Shown here: positions 56,993 through 64,000 of the stretch, piece after piece | Layout: each line of letters begins with the position of its first letter | Position numbering within the stretch: the stretch's first letter is position 1 | From: Rhodococcus sp. H36-A4 | GTDB taxonomy: Bacteria > Actinomycetota > Actinomycetes > Mycobacteriales > Mycobacteriaceae | Reading direction: 5' to 3' | Length of the DNA stretch: 64,000 bases | Assembly (NCBI RefSeq): GCF_027158005.1 | Contig: NZ_JAPVLQ010000005.1 | Location: 1 to 64,000, forward strand | Translations under genes and position numbers: made by a program | Notes under the pieces: model-generated | Databases searched by the model: none | The model's input: the letters and a program-made list of their open reading frames with translations, nothing else | Told to the model about the DNA's origin: nothing

Positions 56993-57949
56993 ATGGCCCG
57001 CGCAGCATCACCGTCGATCGAACTCGAAGTGGGCGAGCGCACGGTGCGCATCTCGAACCCCGATCGGGTGTACTTTCCCGAGAGCGGGGCGACCAAGATC
57101 GACTTGGTGAACTATTACCTGAGCGTCGGCGACGGGATCGTCCGCGCGCTGCGGGAACGTCCCTGCATGATGCACAGATTTCCGTCCGGTCTCTCCGGCG
57201 ACAAAGTTCACCAGAAGCGTGTGCCGAACGGAGCACCACCCTGGATCGAAACGGTGCAGGTGAAGTTTCCGCGCTACAACCGGACGGCCGACGAACTGTG
57301 CGTAACGGAATTGGCTCATGTGGCCTGGGCCGTGCAGATGTCGACGGTCGAGTTTCATCCATGGAACAGCCGTCGGGCCGACGTCGAGAAGCCCGACGAA
57401 TGGCGCATCGACCTCGACCCGATGCCGGACTGCCCGTTCGATCGAGTTCGACGCGTGGCAGGCGTCGTGCGCGAGGTTTTGGAAGACCTCGGAGCCGTCG
57501 GCTGGCCGAAAACCTCTGGTGGACATGGCCTTCACATCTACGTACGGATTCAGCCGGACTGGGGTTTCAAGGATGTGCGAAGGGCCGCATTGGCTTTCGC
57601 GCGTGAAGTGGAGCGTCGGGCACCTGACGAGGTTACGACCACCTGGTGGCGCAAGGACCGTGACCCGAAGAAACTTTTCGTCGATTACAACCAGAATGCC
57701 CGCGACCACACGATCGCGAGTGCTTACTCGGTCCGAGGAAACCCCGAAGCAACTGTCTCGACACCGATTTCCTGGGACGAGGTGGTCGATGTCGATCCAC
57801 ACGCATTCACGATGTTCACCGTCCCGGCTAGGTTCGCCGAACTGGGCGACCTGCACGAGGGTATCGACGACGCCGTGTTCTCCATCGACCCGCTCTTGGA
57901 ATGGGCCGAACGCGACGAGCGGCAGGGATTGAAGGAACCGGAGGAATAG
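56993..57949 (+). CDS. Stand-alone LigD-type polymerase/primase (PrimPol) protein
   Basis: ATG 56993 gives 318 residues, the size of a single LigD polymerase domain. Catalytic D140 and D142 are in WRIDLDPMP and the third acidic residue is probably D231 (LFVDYNQN). TSGGHGLHIYV (174-183) is the NTP-binding loop and FHPWNSRR and RDHTIASAYSVR are family segments. Mycobacteria carry such stand-alone PolDom proteins besides LigD; they make primers or fill gaps with ribonucleotides. No ku or ligase gene is adjacent. The gene follows the groEL terminator. Confidence 0.9.
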   Translation: MARAASPSIELEVGERTVRISNPDRVYFPESGATKIDLVNYYLSVGDGIVRALRERPCMMHRFPSGLSGDKVHQKRVPNGAPPWIETVQVKFPRYNRTADELCVTELAHVAWAVQMSTVEFHPWNSRRADVEKPDEWRIDLDPMPDCPFDRVRRVAGVVREVLEDLGAVGWPKTSGGHGLHIYVRIQPDWGFKDVRRAALAFAREVERRAPDEVTTTWWRKDRDPKKLFVDYNQNARDHTIASAYSVRGNPEATVSTPISWDEVVDVDPHAFTMFTVPARFAELGDLHEGIDDAVFSIDPLLEWAERDERQGLKEPEE

Positions 57950-57995
57950 CCCGGAATCGACCCAAGATTCACACGCCTTCAGTCGAACGAGAGGT

Positions 57996-58871
57996 ATGAC
58001 TTCTGTGTCTCACATCGCCCTGCTGACCACTGGCGGAACCATTGCCAGTAGCCGTGACGAGAACGGCATCAGCCGTCCGGGCAGTGATCCGCTCGGGTTC
58101 CCCTTGGCCGCCGACGTCGAGGTTCGTGAGGTCATGTCCAAGGACAGCTCGGCGTTCGACTTCGCCGACATGGACGCCGTTGCCGACGCTGTCGCGAATG
58201 CGCTGACCGATCCGGACTGCGTCGGCGCCGTGGTTCTGCACGGTACGGACACCATGGAGGAGACGGCACTTCTCGTAGACCTGTTCCACGATGATCCGAG
58301 GCCGGTGGTGTTCACCGGTGCGCAGCGGACATCGGATCACAGAGAGCCCGATGGGCCCTACAACGTCACGGCAGCGATCGAAGCAGTGCGGAACCCGAGT
58401 AGTCGGGGAAGGGGAGTCCTCGTTTCCTTCGGTGGCAGAACGTTGCCTGCGCGCGGCTTGATGAAATGGCATACATCCGACCTGGACGCATTTTTCGGAT
58501 CGGCGCAGGAACGCTCCGGCTTCGACCGTCGGAAAATTTCGGACACCAGAGTCGACATCGTTGCGCTGTACCCAGGTGTGGATGCGGTCGCCATCGATGC
58601 GTACCTCGGCGGCGGAAGTCAGGGGCTCGTGCTGCAGGCACTCGGTTCGGGGAACACGAACAGCATGGTCGTGGCGGCGGTGAAGCGTGCCACGGCCGCA
58701 GGGATCCCTGTCGTCGTTACGACGCGGGTTCCGCTCGGTTCTGTCGAACCCAGCTACGGCGGCGGTGGTGGCGGTGCGGACCTCGTCGACGCGGGCGCAG
58801 TGTTCTCACCACTGCGAGCTGGTCAGGCGCGAATTCTGCTCGCCGTGCAGATAGCGACACGCGATCGGTAA
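57996..58871 (+). CDS. L-asparaginase (type I/II fold)
   Basis: A 291-residue enzyme with both asparaginase signatures: LLTTGGTIAS with nucleophile T12 and VVLHGTDTMEET with T84-D85, plus a lysine in GLMKWHTSD. No signal peptide is present, so it should be cytoplasmic. It is somewhat shorter than the usual ~320-330 residues. A Gly-rich loop (SYGGGGGGADLVDAG) lies near the C-terminus where the intersubunit segment begins. It hydrolyses asparagine to aspartate and ammonia. It lies three bases before the molybdenum oxidoreductase gene. Confidence 0.92.
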   Translation: MTSVSHIALLTTGGTIASSRDENGISRPGSDPLGFPLAADVEVREVMSKDSSAFDFADMDAVADAVANALTDPDCVGAVVLHGTDTMEETALLVDLFHDDPRPVVFTGAQRTSDHREPDGPYNVTAAIEAVRNPSSRGRGVLVSFGGRTLPARGLMKWHTSDLDAFFGSAQERSGFDRRKISDTRVDIVALYPGVDAVAIDAYLGGGSQGLVLQALGSGNTNSMVVAAVKRATAAGIPVVVTTRVPLGSVEPSYGGGGGGADLVDAGAVFSPLRAGQARILLAVQIATRDR

Positions 58872-58874
58872 TTC

Positions 58875-59615
58875 GTGGACAGTGGAGTGATGCGTCGCAA
58901 CGAGCCCGACATTCCCGGTGCACCGGTAGGTCGACGCATCTTTCTCGGACTGGTCGTCGCCGGTGCGGCAGGAATTCTGGGCGGCGCCGCCATTCAAAAT
59001 GGGATCGCGACCGTGATGGGCCCGATCGGCAACCACGATCCCACCGGACTGGTCGGCCTGATCCCGCTGGGCAACAACTTTCGATTCTATTCGGTGACCA
59101 CGGGTGCACCGCGCAGGGACGAGAGCAGTTACGAATTGACCGTCGGTGGGTTGGTCGCAACGCCGCGCACTCTCGGACTACAGGATTTGCGGGCGATGCC
59201 GCAGACATCTCTGGTACGAGACTTCCAATGCGTGACCGGATGGCGTGTTCCGCAGGTTCCGTGGAGCGGCGTGCGCCTGTCGGAGATCCTCGATGCAGCC
59301 TCGCCGACTGCCGATGCGACCGCAGTACGTTTTACCTCGTTCGACGGCACGTACACAGAGAGCCTGACGCTGGAGCAAGCACGTCGCGACGACGTCATCG
59401 TCGCCCTCACCATGCTCGGCGGCCCGGTCACTCATGATCATGGCGGTCCAGTTCGGCTCTACGTTGCACCGATGTACGGCTACAAGAGTCTGAAATGGCT
59501 CGGCGGAATCGAGTTGACTTCCGATGTGGTGCCAGGTTACTGGGAGCCGCGGGGATACTCGATCGACGGCTGGGTCGGCGCGTCGAACGGACGTGACGAT
59601 GACGCCACGAGCTGA
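58875..59615 (+). CDS. Molybdopterin-dependent oxidoreductase (sulfite-oxidase fold), Tat-exported
   Basis: A 246-residue protein. GRRIFLGLVVAGAAGILGGAA near the N-terminus is a Tat-type signal/anchor. The molybdenum-binding cysteine is C119 in RDFQCVTGWRVPQVPWSGV, and MYGYKSLKWLGGIELT is the conserved end of the sulfite oxidase/YedY family. It would transfer electrons from an extracytoplasmic substrate, perhaps a sulfoxide as for MsrP. GTG 58875 is assumed; ATG 58890 is possible. The cytochrome b gene overlaps it by 17 nt and is the likely electron partner. Confidence 0.88.
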   Translation: MDSGVMRRNEPDIPGAPVGRRIFLGLVVAGAAGILGGAAIQNGIATVMGPIGNHDPTGLVGLIPLGNNFRFYSVTTGAPRRDESSYELTVGGLVATPRTLGLQDLRAMPQTSLVRDFQCVTGWRVPQVPWSGVRLSEILDAASPTADATAVRFTSFDGTYTESLTLEQARRDDVIVALTMLGGPVTHDHGGPVRLYVAPMYGYKSLKWLGGIELTSDVVPGYWEPRGYSIDGWVGASNGRDDDATS

Positions 59616-60258
59616 ACTGCTGCGCTTCCACCGAATCGAACGTTGGGTGCACTGGTCCGTCGGCGTGCTGACCCTCGTATGCATTGCGACGGCGGCGATT
59701 CTGTACAACGGTTCGTTGGCAGTCCTCGTCGGCAATCGGCACTTGGTCGAATTGGTGCACGTCTATTCAGGTTTCGGTATCCCGATACCGCTGATTCTCG
59801 GTCTTCTCTCGCGGGCCTATCGGCTGGATCTGCAGCGCCTCGACCGGTTCGTCGACGAGGACTGGAAGTGGTTGCGGTCCAAGGCTCGTCGGCTCCGGGC
59901 AGTGGGCGTCGGAAAGTTCAATGCCGGCCAGAAGCTCAACGGTGCGTTGAGTGGTGGATCGATCGCGGTACTGCTGCTCACGGGGACGGTGATGTTCTTT
60001 CCGGAGTGGAGTCCGCCGAACTGGCGGACAGGAGCGACGTTCGTACACGATTGGTTCGCTCTCGCCTTCGGGCTTCTCGTCGTAGGTCACATCTTCTACG
60101 CGTTCAAGGATTCCGAAGCGATGCGCGGTATGCGCGGCGGGTCGGTTCTGCGTGCGTGGGCCGAGAACGAGCATCCGGAATGGGCTCGTGAAGTCGAGGC
60201 AGCGGAGCGGCCCGTGACTAGTGGTCGAGACCCGGAGATTCTTCCGCGAGAACGGTGA
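59599..60258 (+). CDS. Cytochrome b561-type membrane subunit
   Basis: ATG 59599 gives 219 residues with four helices. Candidate haem histidines are in FHRIERWVHWSVG, LVELVHVYSGF, VHDWFALAFG and VVGHIFYAFKD, the pattern of formate-dehydrogenase gamma/thiosulfate reductase cytochrome b. It probably links the quinone pool to the Tat-exported molybdenum enzyme encoded just upstream, with which it overlaps by 17 bases. Its 3' end overlaps the convergent MOSC gene by 41 bases. Confidence 0.87.
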   Translation: MTPRAELLRFHRIERWVHWSVGVLTLVCIATAAILYNGSLAVLVGNRHLVELVHVYSGFGIPIPLILGLLSRAYRLDLQRLDRFVDEDWKWLRSKARRLRAVGVGKFNAGQKLNGALSGGSIAVLLLTGTVMFFPEWSPPNWRTGATFVHDWFALAFGLLVVGHIFYAFKDSEAMRGMRGGSVLRAWAENEHPEWAREVEAAERPVTSGRDPEILPRER

Positions 60259-61003
60259 ACTCGTCGCCGACCGACACCCGCCCGACGGTGTTCACCGAGA
60301 ACTTCGCGCCGAAGACGACGCCTTTGGTGGGGCCGCGGCGGTAGGTGGCGAGGGTACGCAGTGGTTCGGGGCCTGTTCGAATGCCGGTTGTTTGCTCGAC
60401 GGTCGTGACGGCGCACCGGATGGCAATCTTGTCGAACGCAAGTTCGCAGGTGCCGACGGAGGCTAGGCGTACCAGGTCTTCCCGGTGCGCATCCGCCCAA
60501 CCGGTGACGACGATGTTGGGCCGGAACCGACCGAACGGAATCGGTGCGTCGAGCCGGTCGTTCAGGCCGCGCATCGACGCATCGGACAGGATGTGGACTG
60601 CGGTGCTGTCTGCGAAGCTCGGGGCAGTCGAGGTGATTCCGACCAGTCGACACTCTTCGCCGAGGATCTCACCGAGCCAACGTGCGACGTCGTCGCCTTG
60701 GTCGATGCCCTGGAACGGTTCGTCGAACTTCGTGACATCTCGTAGCTGGGCATGCTGATTCACCTCGACGGCGATCGATCCGAAAGAGGCGTGCGACAGG
60801 GTGAGGACGTCGTCGACGATCGAGGGGTGGACGACGGCGAGGACAGGGTCGCTGCGTTGACTGCGGAACGATCCGTTCGCGCCCACGATCATGAACTCGC
60901 GATCGTGTTCGAGTCCCCGGAACGTCATCGACGCGGTGCGGAGAGACACACCCGCGCATCCTTTCACCGGATAGCACATCAGTTCGGTCACTGTCGCGTT
61001 CAT
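60218..61003 (-). CDS. MOSC-domain protein (YcbX/mARC-like)
   Basis: A 261-residue protein with a MOSC N-terminal beta barrel (ELMCYPVKGCAGVSL, LEHDREFMIV) and a MOSC domain with FGRFRPNIVVTGW, FDKIAIRCAVTTVEQTTG and the C-terminal barrel VFGAKFSVNTVGRVSVGDEF. The cysteine in IRCAVTTV is the one that binds molybdenum in YcbX/mARC enzymes, which reduce N-hydroxylated compounds. There is no fused ferredoxin domain. It is convergent with the molybdenum oxidoreductase-cytochrome pair. Confidence 0.88.
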   Translation of the reverse strand: MNATVTELMCYPVKGCAGVSLRTASMTFRGLEHDREFMIVGANGSFRSQRSDPVLAVVHPSIVDDVLTLSHASFGSIAVEVNQHAQLRDVTKFDEPFQGIDQGDDVARWLGEILGEECRLVGITSTAPSFADSTAVHILSDASMRGLNDRLDAPIPFGRFRPNIVVTGWADAHREDLVRLASVGTCELAFDKIAIRCAVTTVEQTTGIRTGPEPLRTLATYRRGPTKGVVFGAKFSVNTVGRVSVGDEFTVLAEESPGLDH

Positions 61004-61035
61004 GTAAATCTCACGTTCAGAGGATACTGGTCCTC

Positions 61036-61608
61036 ATGACTCGTGCCTTGTTGGTAGTGGATGTACAGAACGATTTCACCGAAGGCGGCGCCCTGGGCAT
61101 CGAGGGCGGCGGCGAAGTAGCGCGCAAAGTCAGTGCGTTGCTGGCGAAGAAGGGCGACGAGTACGACGTCATCGTGTCCTCGCGTGACTGGCACGACGCT
61201 GTCGGGGACAACGGCGGTCACTTCGCGACCGATGGGGCGCCCAACTTCGTCGACACCTGGCCGATGCACTGTGTCGCGGAGACAGTCGGATCGGAGTACC
61301 ACGGGGAGTTCGCAACCGGATCGGTGGATGTGCACGTCTACAAGGGTCAGGGAAAGCCGTCGTACTCGGCGTTTCAAGGCATCACCGACGAGGGTGTCAC
61401 GTTGCCCGAAGTGTTGCGAACCAACGAGGTGACCGACCTCGATGTCGTCGGACTGGCTACCGACTACTGCGTGCGAGCTTCGGCTCTCGACGCGATCGCG
61501 CTCGGGCTGAAGGTACGTATTCTCACCGATCTGATCGCTGGTGTCGCTCCCAAGTCTTCGGAAAAGGCGCTGGCAGAACTCGTCGCCGCGGGTGCGGTCC
61601 TGGTCTGA
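61036..61608 (+). CDS. pncA: Nicotinamidase
   Basis: A 190-residue isochorismatase-fold amidase with catalytic D9 (VVDVQNDF), K103 (YKGQGKPSYSAF) and C145 (GLATDYCVRASALDA), and metal ligands D51, H53 and H62 (RDWHDAVGDNGGHF). This is the full set found in PncA, which converts nicotinamide to nicotinate for NAD salvage. It is divergent from the MOSC gene with a 32-nt gap. Confidence 0.93.
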   Translation: MTRALLVVDVQNDFTEGGALGIEGGGEVARKVSALLAKKGDEYDVIVSSRDWHDAVGDNGGHFATDGAPNFVDTWPMHCVAETVGSEYHGEFATGSVDVHVYKGQGKPSYSAFQGITDEGVTLPEVLRTNEVTDLDVVGLATDYCVRASALDAIALGLKVRILTDLIAGVAPKSSEKALAELVAAGAVLV

Positions 61609-61618
61609 TTCGAACGAG

Positions 61619-62221
61619 TCAGTCGTCGATAGTGGTGGTGATGTAAGTGACGCTCGGGGCCTGGGGTGTGGAACCGAATCCGAATCGGACCGGCGGCGTG
61701 ACGCGGGTCAGTGAGCCGAGTTTCTTTCCTTCCCAAGACGCTTCGACTGCGGTGACACGGTATTGGGTGCGAGCCCCGTAATACTCGCGTCGCCCGCCGC
61801 CGGCGCTGCCGCGGGTCCGTACGCCGCGGAGCACCACTCGGGCGATGGGGTCGGTCAGAGTGCAGAACCACGGGGCGGTCGCGATGGCCGTGGGAACGAG
61901 CTTCAGCAGCACGCCGAGCGGTGTGATTCGGCCGGTGTGGATTCGCAGGTCCAATTGACCTGCCTGCACTTTCCTCGATCCGTCCGGCAGGCGCTCGAAG
62001 GTCACCGGCGTGAGAACTGTCTCGTCGAATGTGTATGTGGTCGAGACGAATTCACGCACCTCGTCATCAGGGGCCAAGAGTAGGCGGTGGCCGTTCTCGA
62101 ACTCGACCATGACGTCGGCGAAGGTGCCGAGCGGGGACCGCGTCCAGTTGCCGACGACGATGCGTGTGCCCGAGGATGTGCCCATCCCGTAGATCTCGCC
62201 GTGGAATCTCGATCGTGTCAC
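61619..62221 (-). CDS. Conserved hypothetical protein
   Basis: A soluble protein of 200 residues from GTG 62221; GTG 62239 and ATG 62185 are other possible starts. It has mostly beta-strand character: RSRFHGEIYGMGTSSGTRIVVGNW, MVEFENGHRLLLAPDDEVREFVSTTYTFDET and a tail GSLTRVTPPVRFGFGSTPQAPSVTYI. I do not recognise a family beyond similar hypothetical proteins expected in Nocardiaceae. It converges on pncA with a 10-nt gap. Confidence 0.7.
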   Translation of the reverse strand: MTRSRFHGEIYGMGTSSGTRIVVGNWTRSPLGTFADVMVEFENGHRLLLAPDDEVREFVSTTYTFDETVLTPVTFERLPDGSRKVQAGQLDLRIHTGRITPLGVLLKLVPTAIATAPWFCTLTDPIARVVLRGVRTRGSAGGGRREYYGARTQYRVTAVEASWEGKKLGSLTRVTPPVRFGFGSTPQAPSVTYITTTIDD

Positions 62222-62323
62222 CAGATCGACTCTAACCACACCACAGGATCGGTGCGGGCAGGATGGACCGTGGCGTCTCTCCATCCCACCCGCATCAGCC
62301 ATGAGTTCAGACGGAGTGGAACG

Positions 62324-63265
62324 TCAGGTGAGTGCTTCACTGACCTGATCGAGGATGATATTCGCACCGTTTACACCTATGCCGACCATCCACGTTTCGT
62401 CTTCGACCTCGAATGTCTTGCCACTCTGGACGGCGGAGAGCGAACCCCAGAGGCCGGTCACGGTGTTCATCGTGGTTGCCTTCGGGTCGCCGCCCGGGTT
62501 TGTGTAGAAAATGATCTCGCCGTCGATCTGGTCGTAGTACTCGGTGCTGAGCTCGAGCATCGAGTATTCGTTCCAGTCACGCTCACCCAGCTTGAAACCC
62601 ACCTGCGTCAGAATCGAGCCAGAAAACGTGTTCGGCCCGTACAGGCGGAAGTTCGCGGGCCGGAACCGTGCCATTGAGACGGTTTGTCCTTCGGCTCCCA
62701 CGTCCTTGCCGACAGCGACTGCGCGCGCAGCGAGCCCGGATAGGAGGTCATCCATCTCCTTGCTCTTGTTCACCGAAGCAGCCGTGACACGAGCCTGTTC
62801 CTGCCAGTCGGTGCCGGAGTTCACCGAGTAAACGGTCGGGGCAATCGCCGAAAGCTGGTTGTAGATCGTCTCGTGCCGAACCTTCGAGCCGATGATGAGG
62901 TCAGGCGCGAGAGCGGCAATGGCCTCGATGTCGGGCTCGGCAGTGGAGCCGACGCCCTTCGTAGCTTCGAGACCGTCAGCGAGATATGTCGGGAAGCCCC
63001 CTCCAGCAGCAGATTCCGTGGCTCCGACCGGGGTGAGACCAAGGGCGACGAGAGCATCGAGATGAGGCGAGTCGATGACAACGATGCGATCGGGCACACC
63101 GGGCAGGAGGGTTTCACCCATGGCCTGTTGGACTGTGAAGGCCTCGTCCGATCCAGCAGCGTCACCGGAGGAGGTGTTTCCACCGCAGGCCGTGAGTAAG
63201 AGCGCTGAAACTGTCGCGACTACACCCAAGACGACGCGGGTCGAGGATCTGTTGACTCTGAGCAT
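62324..63265 (-). CDS. Iron-siderophore ABC transporter substrate-binding lipoprotein
   Basis: A 313-residue lipoprotein with lipobox LLTAC (C27) and a two-lobed FecB/FhuD-type binding domain: DRIVVIDSPHLDALVALGLTPVGA, EPDIEAIAALAPDLIIGSK, YNQLSAIAPTVY and the C-terminal TVTGLWGSLSAVQSGKTFEV. It captures a ferric siderophore outside the membrane. The divergent IdeR-type iron box upstream and a siderophore-interacting protein on the other strand support an iron role. No permease or ATPase genes are visible inside the window. Confidence 0.92.
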   Translation of the reverse strand: MLRVNRSSTRVVLGVVATVSALLLTACGGNTSSGDAAGSDEAFTVQQAMGETLLPGVPDRIVVIDSPHLDALVALGLTPVGATESAAGGGFPTYLADGLEATKGVGSTAEPDIEAIAALAPDLIIGSKVRHETIYNQLSAIAPTVYSVNSGTDWQEQARVTAASVNKSKEMDDLLSGLAARAVAVGKDVGAEGQTVSMARFRPANFRLYGPNTFSGSILTQVGFKLGERDWNEYSMLELSTEYYDQIDGEIIFYTNPGGDPKATTMNTVTGLWGSLSAVQSGKTFEVEDETWMVGIGVNGANIILDQVSEALT

Positions 63266-63288
63266 TGCGCAACACTAGACCACCGTAC

Positions 63289-63307
63289 TTAGGTTAGGCA
63301 ATCTTAT
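63289..63307. promoter_or_regulatory. Iron box (IdeR/DtxR-type operator)
   Basis: TTAGGTTAGGC followed by AATCTTAT matches 15 of 19 positions of the mycobacterial IdeR consensus, with a perfect left half. It lies between the divergent siderophore-binding lipoprotein and siderophore-interacting protein genes, overlapping both promoters, so iron-loaded IdeR should repress both. Confidence 0.88.
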
Positions 63308-63327
63308 CTTTGTAGGCTAGCGTGGCG

Positions 63328-64000
63328 ATGTGCCCGAAGCCTCCGCAGCCCCACGATCACCATCGGATAGCCTCGCCGCCATTACCGTTCGCTCGGATGA
63401 ACCACGCCATGACGGTGCGTAATCGTCGAGCAATCTCTCGATTTCGCACCGAGACGCAGCATCCGACGATCGTCCGAATGTTGCAGGTCGCACACTGTGC
63501 CCTCATTTCTCACCGGCTGGTCCGGCTGGTGTTGGCAGGTCCTCAGCTGGGTGCGTTCGCCGACGCAGAAGACCGACATCCGGCGGTAACGAGCACCGGA
63601 TTCGACGACGTTGTAATCCTGTTCTTTCCGCAACCTGGAAGCGAGCGGATAACCGTACCCAAGACGTCCGGCGACGGAGGCTTTGCGCGTCCGCTCGATC
63701 CGAACGTGATCTTCCGGGAATACACCGTGCGACACCTGGACGAAGCCGGACTCGTTGTCGATGTCGTCCTCCACGACTCGGGAATCGCGAGCGACTGGGC
63801 GCGACAAGCAGAGTCGGGCATGTCGATCGGCGTAGTGGGGCCGAGAGTCAGTCGCGCGTTGCCACGTTTACCGAAGATTCTCGCGATCGGGGACGCGACT
63901 GCCCTGCCATCACTGTCGCGACTTTCCGAATCTCTCGGAGACGATGTGGAGGGCGACGTAATTATCGTCGACGGCGGGCCGGACCTCGAGATGCCACTGT
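63328..64000 (+). CDS. Siderophore-interacting protein (FAD-binding, ViuB-like), 3' end outside window
   Basis: An open frame from ATG 63328 (or GTG 63322) runs off the right edge. RFRTETQHPTIVRMLQVAHCALIS starts the FAD-binding barrel, FREYTVRHLDEAGLVVDVVLHDSGIASDWARQAESGMSIGVVGPR is the hallmark FAD segment of SIP/ViuB proteins, and ILAIGDATALPSLSRLSESL begins the NADPH domain. It reduces ferric siderophores in the cytoplasm to release iron. The first ~25 residues (Pro/His-rich) are poorly conserved, so ATG 63397 or 63409 may be the true start. Confidence 0.88.
   Translation, partial: MCPKPPQPHDHHRIASPPLPFARMNHAMTVRNRRAISRFRTETQHPTIVRMLQVAHCALISHRLVRLVLAGPQLGAFADAEDRHPAVTSTGFDDVVILFFPQPGSERITVPKTSGDGGFARPLDPNVIFREYTVRHLDEAGLVVDVVLHDSGIASDWARQAESGMSIGVVGPRVSRALPRLPKILAIGDATALPSLSRLSESLGDDVEGDVIIVDGGPDLEMPL

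Overview
The window is a high-GC actinobacterial chromosome segment. Gene content and order point to the Mycobacteriales, most likely a Rhodococcus/Rhodococcoides-type Nocardiaceae (inference). From memory of the M. tuberculosis H37Rv map, much of it follows Rv0390-Rv0440: rhodanese-metZ; fgd-pta-ackA; pknG-glnH-glnX; mutT3; thiE/thiOSG; lpqL-like peptidase; thiD; xthA-GNAT-def; DUF3263-virR-sodC-GCS2; AAA ATPase-pssA-psd; groEL. Accessory blocks interrupt this backbone. There are no rRNA or tRNA genes, insertion sequences, prophage or CRISPR arrays that I can see.

Layout. 1-3.7 kb: start of a ferredoxin reductase, then a sulfur-related run (TauD-like dioxygenase, membrane-anchored protein, rhodanese, metZ). 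3.7-8.1 kb: leftward MFS exporter, HAD phosphatase and isochorismate synthase, divergent from a rightward two-subunit SMR pump. 8.1-11.4 kb: a hydrolase remnant with its middle deleted, a nitroreductase-like protein, dodecin, a GNAT and DUF202. 11.4-21.9 kb: F420-dependent glucose-6-phosphate dehydrogenase with an F420-type nitroreductase beside it, pta-ackA, the GlnX-GlnH-PknG amino-acid sensing operon and a Nudix protein with an added C-terminal domain. 21.9-29.8 kb: thiamine genes with a TPP riboswitch, an ABC exporter, a secreted M28 peptidase, a class III cyclase and thiD. 30-36.4 kb: tandem small GNATs, xthA-GNAT-def, and DUF3263, virR, sodC, GCS2. 36.5-44.3 kb: a PAP2 membrane protein and a complete Mrp antiporter operon (AB fused, C, D, E, F, G). 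44.3-50.5 kb: ArsR-SRPBCC-Nudix, a PEP-mutase-family enzyme, AAA ATPase-pssA-psd. 50.5-55 kb: small envelope and unknown genes. 55-64 kb: groEL with two CIRCE operators, a stand-alone LigD-type polymerase, asparaginase, a molybdenum oxidoreductase with cytochrome b, MOSC, nicotinamidase, and an IdeR-box-controlled siderophore uptake pair at the right edge.

The genes are dense. Operons often overlap by 1-4 bases (ATGA/GTGA/TGATG), and four convergent pairs overlap at their 3' ends. The clearest candidates for follow-up are the Nudix two-domain fusion, the decayed hydrolase beside an uncharacterised nitroreductase-like gene, the repeat-built N-terminus of the GCS2 ligase, the matching leaderless promoters at 28.1 and 36.5 kb, and the palindromes before sodC and the PEP-mutase-family gene. 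I did not find a clearly new multi-gene system. Most modules have known relatives.
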